20,870 nucleotides of DNA, taken from contig CACYKX010000054.1 in NCBI GenBank assembly GCA_902775075.1, positions 1 through 20,870 on the forward strand, written 5' to 3'. Origin of the DNA: an uncultured Prevotellaceae bacterium. GTDB taxonomy: Bacteria; Bacteroidota; Bacteroidia; Bacteroidales; Bacteroidaceae. Made by a program: the position numbers and the translations under genes. Below the pieces are notes generated by a model. It was not told where the DNA came from. It saw only the letters and a program-made list of their open reading frames with translations, and did no database searches. Positions 15,617 through 20,870 of the stretch are shown here, one piece after another; the first letter of the stretch is position 1, and each line of letters begins with the position of its first letter.

Positions 15617-16600
15617 TTACATTGCCGATGCTGCATAACTATCTACAATACCTAGGAGCCGTCTTTCTTTATCTGTAACTAGAACAGAATGAATCTTATG
15701 CTGATGCATGATACGTTGAATTTCCGACAACTTTGTCTTTGCCGATACCATCTTAGGCTCTCGTGTCATAATGTCGCTTACACTGTGATTAAAGAACTCT
15801 GCCTGCCATTTTTCCATAGCTCTACGAATATCTCCATCAGTGATTAGTCCCATTACTTTATGATTTTTGTCCAAAGAGACGCCCAAGCCTAGTTTGCCTT
15901 TGCTTACGTGTATGATAGCTTCTCCTAAACTCATATCGCTCGGAATGATAGGTAGATCTTCTGTACGCATTACATCTTCGGCTGTTGTGAGTAAGCGTTT
16001 ACCGAGTTCTCCTCCTGGATGGAATTGAGCGAAATCGCGAGGCTTAAAGTTACGTATCGTCATTAGTGCTATAGCCAAAGCATCACCCATAGCCAATGCT
16101 GCAGTAGTACTACTTGTTGGAGCTAGATTCAAAGGACAAGCCTCTTTTTCTACATGTACTAAGATGTGTGCATTACTATATTTGGCCAATAGAGATTCAC
16201 TATTACCCGTCATAGAGATGATAGGTACGTTCATATGGAGTACCATAGGGATGAATCTCAGCAATTCGTCTGTTTGACCACTGTTTGACAGAGCCAGTAC
16301 CACATCGTCTGATGTCATGACACCAAGGTCACCATGATAAACATCCAATGGGTTGATAAAGAAAGCTGGAGTACCTGTAGAGGCTAGGGTTGCAGCGATC
16401 TTTGCTCCCACATTACCACTCTTGCCAACACCAGTCACGATGATCTTACCATGACAGTGGAACATCATATCTACAGCCTTCTCGAAGTTCTTGTCCATCT
16501 GTGGTATTAGGTCGAGAATGGCCTGAGCTTCATCGCGCAGGGCCTGTTGACCATACTCAATTGTAGTTTTCAATCTATCTTCTATGTTATTGTTTGTCAT
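15617..16600 (-). CDS. kdsD: Arabinose-5-phosphate isomerase (KdsD/KpsF/GutQ family)
   Basis: Interconverts ribulose 5-phosphate and arabinose 5-phosphate, the sugar precursor of Kdo in lipopolysaccharide. It has 327 residues, the usual length. The SIS domain (about 40-185) contains VTGVGKSGNVGAKIAATLAS, NPLDVYHGDLG, ALSNSGQTDEL and, after it, HPGGELGKRLL. Two CBS domains follow (about 205-265 and 275-327), with TDGDIRRAME and VTDKERRLLGIVD. It begins 4 bp after the stop of kdsA, so the two Kdo genes are coupled and this identifies its role better than GutQ. kdsB and kdsC are not in the window. Confidence 0.93.
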   Translation of the reverse strand: MTNNNIEDRLKTTIEYGQQALRDEAQAILDLIPQMDKNFEKAVDMMFHCHGKIIVTGVGKSGNVGAKIAATLASTGTPAFFINPLDVYHGDLGVMTSDDVVLALSNSGQTDELLRFIPMVLHMNVPIISMTGNSESLLAKYSNAHILVHVEKEACPLNLAPTSSTTAALAMGDALAIALMTIRNFKPRDFAQFHPGGELGKRLLTTAEDVMRTEDLPIIPSDMSLGEAIIHVSKGKLGLGVSLDKNHKVMGLITDGDIRRAMEKWQAEFFNHSVSDIMTREPKMVSAKTKLSEIQRIMHQHKIHSVLVTDKERRLLGIVDSYAASAM

Positions 16601-16604
16601 TTGC

Positions 16605-17360
16605 TTAGTCTATTAATTTCTTTACCAGCCCTTCAAGTTTATCCAGTTCCAGCATGTTGGCAGCATCACTCTTGCCATTATCAGGATCTGGGTGGACCTC
16701 AAAGAAATAGCCTGTGGCGCCAAATGCCTTAGCAGCCATCGCCATACTTGGTACGAATTTTCTATCACCAACAGTCTTGCCATCGCCAGCACTAGGACGT
16801 TGTACACTATGCGTACAGTCCATAAGTACGGTAGGGACAATTTCCAACATATCAGGGATATTACGGAAATCGACTACCAGATTATTATATCCAAATGAGT
16901 TGCCACGCTCTGTGAGCCATACTTCTGCGGCACCACTTTCCTGTGCTTTCTGTACAGGATATTTCATATCTCTTCCACTTAGGAATTGCGCCTTTTTAAT
17001 ATTCACGATAGCTCCTGTTTTGGCAGCAGCAACAAGTAAATCAGTCTGTCTGCAGAGAAATGCCGGAATTTGTAGTACATCGCATACTTGTCCAGCCTCT
17101 TTAGCTTGCCAACTCTCGTGGATATCAGTAATGATGCGTAACGCATATTTTTCTTTGATATCATTAAGCATTTGTAATCCTTTCTCAAGGCCTGGACCGC
17201 GGAATGAATGTAAAGATGTACGGTTTGCCTTATCGAAAGACGCTTTAAAGATGATATCAGTACCTAGATGCTTGTTGATTTCAACAATCCGTTGAGCTAC
17301 TGTGTCGAGCAGTTCCGCCGATTCAATCACGCACGGTCCTGCGATAATTACTGGTTTCAT
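16605..17360 (-). CDS. kdsA: 3-deoxy-D-manno-octulosonate-8-phosphate synthase
   Basis: Condenses arabinose 5-phosphate with phosphoenolpyruvate to Kdo-8-phosphate. From the ATG at 17360 it has 251 residues. Typical pieces are FKASFDKANRTS, FRGPGLEKG, TDIHESWQA, IPAFLCRQTDLLVAAAKTG and LTERGNSFGYNNLVVDFR. The N-terminal IAGPCVIES carries Cys10, with His in DCTHSVQ, Glu in FFEVHPDP and Asp in KSDAAN. These are the four metal ligands of the Aquifex-type enzyme, whereas E. coli KdsA has Asn in place of Cys, so this is probably the metal-dependent class. A TTG at 17369 lies inside the promoter box and was rejected as the start. Confidence 0.95.
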   Translation of the reverse strand: MKPVIIAGPCVIESAELLDTVAQRIVEINKHLGTDIIFKASFDKANRTSLHSFRGPGLEKGLQMLNDIKEKYALRIITDIHESWQAKEAGQVCDVLQIPAFLCRQTDLLVAAAKTGAIVNIKKAQFLSGRDMKYPVQKAQESGAAEVWLTERGNSFGYNNLVVDFRNIPDMLEIVPTVLMDCTHSVQRPSAGDGKTVGDRKFVPSMAMAAKAFGATGYFFEVHPDPDNGKSDAANMLELDKLEGLVKKLID

Positions 17361-17366
17361 ATTTTG

Positions 17367-17398
17367 CAAAGATATAAAAAAATACTCGTTCCGCCAAA
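17367..17398 (-). promoter_or_regulatory. Promoter of kdsA
   Basis: On the minus strand, TTTG (17398-17395), a 20-bp spacer and TATCTTTG (17374-17367) match the consensus fully. The ATG is only 6 bp past the box, so the mRNA would be nearly leaderless (about 3 nt). The whole element fits in the 42-bp gap after the MscS-type gene. Confidence 0.7.
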
Positions 17399-17402
17399 TC
17401 TA

Positions 17403-19808
17403 TTAATCATTGAAGGAGTCCTTTGTTATTTTCGATACGTCAGGAGAAATCTGCTTGATTGTTATTTCGCGTTGAGGGAATGGAATTTCAATGCCATTCT
17501 TATTGAACACATTATATATACATTCCATAACTTCAGCATCAGCGATTGCCTGGTTAAGTACGTTTACCCAAACAAGGATGCGTAGGGTGATACAACTATC
17601 GTCAAAACTCTTCAGTAATACCTTTACACCCTTTTCATGATTGATACATTTGAGTTTGCTTACTCCTTCGATGATAATCTTCTTCACCTCATCAATGTTG
17701 GTTCCGTAGGCCACACCTACCTCAAGGATATCCAGCTCATAGCCATGGTTCTTGGTCATATTACGATAGTTTTTTGTGAAGAGTTGTGAGTTTTGGAACG
17801 CCATAACCGAACCATCCAATGCCTCAAGCATTGTTGAGGTATAAGTGATGCTGCTCACGCGCCCACGTACTCCGTCACATACTATGTAGTCGCCTATTTT
17901 GATACGTCCTGCCATCAACGAAATGCCATAATAGATGTTTTCGAGAATATCTTTCATGGCAAAACCGATACCTGTTGATAGACCACCCGAGATAACCACA
18001 AACCATGTATAAGATACGTTACAGATAGCTACGCTGATGAGTAGCCATGTACCCCATGTAAGTACTTGCAATACGTTCTTTGTCATTGTGTACCTACTGT
18101 CGCTTGTTGTTGGATCTATCATTTCAAAATGCAACTTCATAAATGCATCTGCCGTGTGATTGATGTATCTAAAGATGTAGAATAGCACCACTACCGTGAG
18201 CAAGTTCCAGAGATTAAAAGAAATCTGTTTGAAGTTTACGTATTTGTGATCGAGAATACCCCATACAGCATCGCTCAGGTTGAATACCTCTGCAGCCCAA
18301 TAGATGGAAAGAACGATAGTGCCCAATGCGGCTATAGGCAACAGTAAATGCAATAGCAGATTGAAGAACCATTTATGTCGGATGTCTTTCTCTTCTAGTT
18401 TATGACGAGAAGCAAATGCCATAAGCCATCCTCTGAAGAATGTGATAGTAAGGATGCATGTGAGCTGCATCACCCACCAGATAACGATGATTACACTAAA
18501 GAAAGTCCATCCCATCCATCCTGATAGGGTAGAACCGATGATGACGATGAGTGACACCCACGTATAATACATATCCGTTTTAGGCACATTCTTCTTCTGT
18601 CGACAAATCACACTCCATTGCCATAATGAACAGAGTAATAGAATAGGCGGAAATATCAGATTGATAAGCGTGTTTGGAATCAGTACGATTCTGAACACAA
18701 TGACGATGAATCCTATCACAAGCAATGGACTGTAGATTCGGAATGCGCTCATGATTTGTTCGGCTTTTACACGGAGTAACAACGATAACAGAATCATTCC
18801 CAGCAACCAAGTGTATTGCACGAGCAGTCCACACGCCATGATTATGAAATTCTGTTGTACGGTAGCGCGGATTATTCCTAGAATAATGGCAAAGGTAATT
18901 ACTGTCATAGCCATGATAATGCATCGGCGGCGTATCATAAATTCTTCCTTGATATGTGAGAACCTTTCGCTTCTCAGAATTCTTGTAAGAATTACCCTGA
19001 TAACAACAATGTTCAGGATGATAGATACTAATGCATAGAATATGATGATAGCAAATAGCATGAAGATAATTCTCACATCCCATTGCGACACCATGTGCCC
19101 TACACTTCCTATCGGCTTATATTTGGCCGTTACATCTTCACTGGTTTGCCTCCATTGCTTCCCAAAAGAAGCCAATGTCTGTAAATAGTTACCATCGGCA
19201 TTTGAGAATATACTGTTTTGAATATCAGCATATCTACGCACAGCATAATCATTGAGATATTTTAAACGTTTCTCAGTGAGTTCATAATAATGTTGATAAT
19301 CCATCAATTGCTGTCCGTTTTCGGCCAGCGTCCTTCTGATATTAATAGCAAGTGCAAGACAACAAGCTCTATCGGTTTTTGTTTTCTCCGACATATAGTC
19401 TACCTGCATGGTGCGTAGATTTTCGATGAGAGAATCAAGTCGTCCAACCTCAATTTTATTTTTTCGCAGAATCTTTTGGAAAGGAATAGTCTTTTTCTTA
19501 AACTTGCGATAAGCCTCTGTAGCCTGATGGCAAGCATAAGTCAACTCAAACACATATCCACTTTTCTGTGAATACAGCATCATCGTATTTTGGTCGGCCT
19601 GATTTATCACTTCAATCAGTTCCTTTACCATTTGTTGATTATACTGTTTGATGTTCTTACTTCGTTTCTCTAAGTCGATATGATAGTTTGATAGTTCGTT
19701 ACGAAGTACGAATAGAGTGGTGTCGAGATTGCCCTCTTTCAGCACAGCATGGCTTGGAAGAACTAAGGCAATGACCATTAGAAATAGTAAAAAGATTCTT
19801 TTCTTCAT
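17403..19808 (-). CDS. Large MscS-family mechanosensitive channel
   Basis: A probable osmotic-safety channel of the inner membrane, 801 residues from the ATG at 19808. A signal peptide (KKRIFLLFLMVIALVLPSHA) is followed by a periplasmic, partly coiled-coil domain up to about residue 235, then about ten hydrophobic membrane segments. The last segment and cytoplasmic domain from about 580 are MscS-like: ISGGLSTGIGFAMKDILENI, YYGISLMAGRIKIGDYIVCD, TSTMLEALDGSVMAFQNSQL. The architecture resembles MscK/YbdG-type large channels rather than 286-residue MscS. A GTG three codons upstream (19817) is a less likely start, since the signal peptide fits the ATG. It is upstream of kdsA on the same strand but kdsA has its own promoter. 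Confidence 0.92.
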   Translation of the reverse strand: MKKRIFLLFLMVIALVLPSHAVLKEGNLDTTLFVLRNELSNYHIDLEKRSKNIKQYNQQMVKELIEVINQADQNTMMLYSQKSGYVFELTYACHQATEAYRKFKKKTIPFQKILRKNKIEVGRLDSLIENLRTMQVDYMSEKTKTDRACCLALAINIRRTLAENGQQLMDYQHYYELTEKRLKYLNDYAVRRYADIQNSIFSNADGNYLQTLASFGKQWRQTSEDVTAKYKPIGSVGHMVSQWDVRIIFMLFAIIIFYALVSIILNIVVIRVILTRILRSERFSHIKEEFMIRRRCIIMAMTVITFAIILGIIRATVQQNFIIMACGLLVQYTWLLGMILLSLLLRVKAEQIMSAFRIYSPLLVIGFIVIVFRIVLIPNTLINLIFPPILLLCSLWQWSVICRQKKNVPKTDMYYTWVSLIVIIGSTLSGWMGWTFFSVIIVIWWVMQLTCILTITFFRGWLMAFASRHKLEEKDIRHKWFFNLLLHLLLPIAALGTIVLSIYWAAEVFNLSDAVWGILDHKYVNFKQISFNLWNLLTVVVLFYIFRYINHTADAFMKLHFEMIDPTTSDSRYTMTKNVLQVLTWGTWLLISVAICNVSYTWFVVISGGLSTGIGFAMKDILENIYYGISLMAGRIKIGDYIVCDGVRGRVSSITYTSTMLEALDGSVMAFQNSQLFTKNYRNMTKNHGYELDILEVGVAYGTNIDEVKKIIIEGVSKLKCINHEKGVKVLLKSFDDSCITLRILVWVNVLNQAIADAEVMECIYNVFNKNGIEIPFPQREITIKQISPDVSKITKDSFND

Positions 19809-19828
19809 AATCTGCACATTATAGTGTG

Positions 19829-19836
19829 CAAAGATA
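19829..19836 (-). promoter_or_regulatory. -7 box of the MscS-family gene
   Basis: TATCTTTG on the minus strand fits TAnnTTTG, about 20 bp before the ATG at 19808. No clear -33 element was found. Confidence 0.5.
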
Positions 19837-19881
19837 CTTAATTTTTATGGCAGATAGTGCTCTTTAAAGCAGAAATTTAGT

Positions 19882-19889
19882 TATTTTTG
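19882..19889 (+). promoter_or_regulatory. -7 box of the BadF/BadG-type gene
   Basis: TATTTTTG fits TAnnTTTG, about 16-31 bp before the candidate start codons. It is back to back with the MscS promoter box in the 97-bp divergent gap. No clear -33 element was seen. Confidence 0.45.
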
Positions 19890-19905
19890 CAGCGACTAAG
19901 CAAAA

Positions 19906-20778
19906 ATGATGTATAATAATATGGAAATTCTAATAGCTGATAGTGGAAGCACCAAGACCGATTGGGCATTAGTTTCTCATGATGGTACCTATCGCCTTGC
20001 TCATACTCAAGGTATCAATCCTATTCACCAGTCGCGTGAAGAGATAGAACATATCTTGCGTGATGAACTCTGTCCTCAATTTAGTTTTGAGCAACTTTCT
20101 GGTGTATATTTTTATGGTAGTGGATGTGCCCCTACTCAACAGCCTTTGGTGTGCGAAGTTCTTGCTACAGTATTTCCAGAAGCTTCTACCATCAAGGCAT
20201 ATGGAGATTTGCTCGGTGCCGCTCGTGCCGTATGTAATAATCATGAAGGTATAGCTTGTATTCTGGGTACAGGAGCTAATAGTTGTCTTTATGATGGAAC
20301 CACGATAGTAAAGAATACTCCACCGCTTGGTTATATTCTTGGTGATGAGGGAAGTGGTGCTGTACTGGGGCGGAACTTTCTCAATGCAATCTTTAAGGGA
20401 TTTCTTTCAGAATCGTTGCGTGATGAATATCTCGTTTGGTCAAATCTTACTTATGGTGACATTATCCAGAAAGTTTATCGACAGCCAATGGGTAACCGCT
20501 TTCTGGCTTCAATAGCTCCATTTATAGCCGAACATCTTGATGATGCCCAACTTCAGCAACTTGTAGCTAATAACTTCCGTGATTTCTTCGACCGCAATCT
20601 TGTGCAATATTCAGGCACACAGAAGGTGGGATTTGTTGGCAGTATCGCTTATCATTTTGCCAATATTCTTCGTTCTGTAGCCAAAGAGAAAGGTTATGAG
20701 ATTACGGTCATCGAACGTTCTCCTATTTTGCGACTCGTCCGTTATCATAGTCGGATTGATTTTGGTATATCAGAGTAA
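19906..20778 (+). CDS. BadF/BadG/BcrA-type ATPase, N-acetylglucosamine-kinase-like
   Basis: A cytoplasmic member of the ASKHA (actin/hexokinase) fold, most likely a sugar kinase of the N-acetylglucosamine kinase group; the sugar is not proven. The frame gives 290 residues, or 285 from the internal ATG at 19921, which begins the family-typical MEILIADSGSTKTDWALVS (phosphate 1 loop). GSGCAPTQ is near 70, YGDLLGAARAV near 97, CILGTGANSCLYDG (phosphate 2) near 118, and LGYILGDEGSGAVLG near 140. Clustered ATGs at 19906, 19909 and 19921 make the start uncertain; 19921 fits family length best. Its stop is 9 bp from the stop of a probable convergent gene at the window edge. Confidence 0.87.
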   Translation: MMYNNMEILIADSGSTKTDWALVSHDGTYRLAHTQGINPIHQSREEIEHILRDELCPQFSFEQLSGVYFYGSGCAPTQQPLVCEVLATVFPEASTIKAYGDLLGAARAVCNNHEGIACILGTGANSCLYDGTTIVKNTPPLGYILGDEGSGAVLGRNFLNAIFKGFLSESLRDEYLVWSNLTYGDIIQKVYRQPMGNRFLASIAPFIAEHLDDAQLQQLVANNFRDFFDRNLVQYSGTQKVGFVGSIAYHFANILRSVAKEKGYEITVIERSPILRLVRYHSRIDFGISE

Positions 20779-20787
20779 CCTTCCGAT

Positions 20788-20870
20788 TTACGTCACTTCT
20801 AAAGGTTGTATGTGTGCAAACTCGTTGCCTGAGCAGTTGGAAGGTAATTGATGCCCCACCAGCACATCTG
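20788..20870 (-). CDS. Possible C-terminal end of an unidentified gene entering from the right edge
   Basis: On the minus strand one frame is open from the window edge to a TAA at 20788-20790, encoding the 26-residue end DVLVGHQLPSNCSGNEFAHI plus QPLEVT. It has balanced composition and ends 9 bp from the convergent BadF-type stop, which is a natural gene-end position. Another minus-strand frame is also open here but reads into the neighbouring gene, so the call is tentative. I do not recognise the family. Confidence 0.45.
   Translation of the reverse strand, partial: DVLVGHQLPSNCSGNEFAHIQPLEVT

Noticed and set aside
16714..17295. A 193-codon open frame on the plus strand opposite kdsA
   Set aside because: It lies wholly antisense to a strongly supported kdsA, has no promoter box, and its product is Ser/Cys/Thr-rich as expected of a reverse-frame shadow.
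20778..20845. Inverted repeat ACCTTCC / GGAAGGT near the right edge as a terminator
   Set aside because: The arms are about 54 bases apart, with no U-tract, and one arm lies inside the probable convergent coding end.
1..20870. Mobile elements, phage genes, CRISPR arrays, tRNA or rRNA
   Set aside because: No transposase, integrase, repeat-spacer pattern, terminal repeats or tRNA/rRNA-like sequence was found on reading both strands.

Overview
This window looks like a chromosomal core region of a Bacteroidota bacterium of the order Bacteroidales, probably Prevotellaceae. Three lines support this. Genes typical of the group are present (a DUF4924-type protein, and a ZapB-like/ZapA/RNase Y cluster). 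Start codons lack Shine-Dalgarno sequences. Promoter-like sites matching the Bacteroidales consensus (-33 TTTG, 19-21 bp, -7 TAnnTTTG) lie in front of most transcription units. The genus is inferred from general resemblance only. I found no tRNA, rRNA, CRISPR array, insertion sequence or prophage gene, and no gene-free stretch above about 190 bp. I see no obviously new multi-gene system; the interest is in gene-expression architecture and a few unusual proteins.

Layout. Positions 1-7454 are all minus strand: fmt and a CLC-type anion channel/antiporter (one unit); a ROK sugar kinase (own promoter); a LysE-type exporter, a DUF4924-like protein, rfbD, and the start of prfC, which runs off the left edge. 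A 71-bp divergent promoter region separates fmt from tsaC (plus strand, 7526-8110). tsaC converges on rfbA and an initiating polyprenyl-phosphate sugar transferase (minus strand, 8177-10539). A second divergent region (10540-10727) leads into plus-strand genes: an unrecognised 215-residue protein, then a small coiled-coil protein, zapA and rny (to 13607). rny converges, across a long shared terminator hairpin, on a minus-strand cluster: kdsA, kdsD (Kdo synthesis), an exported cardiolipin-synthase-like phospholipase D protein, and a LuxR-type regulator with a degenerate receiver. Upstream of kdsA lies a large MscS-type channel, divergent from a BadF/BadG-type N-acetylglucosamine-kinase-like gene. 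A probable C-terminal end of a further minus-strand gene enters at the right edge.

Functional themes. Translation is represented by prfC, fmt and tsaC. Envelope and surface polysaccharide are represented by rfbA, rfbD, the sugar transferase, kdsA, kdsD, the phospholipase D protein and the MscS channel. Division and RNA decay are represented by the ZapB-like protein, ZapA and RNase Y. Sugar phosphorylation is represented by the ROK and BadF-type kinases. Many promoter boxes lie very close to start codons or directly follow terminator-like hairpins, so genes are packed with minimal leaders.
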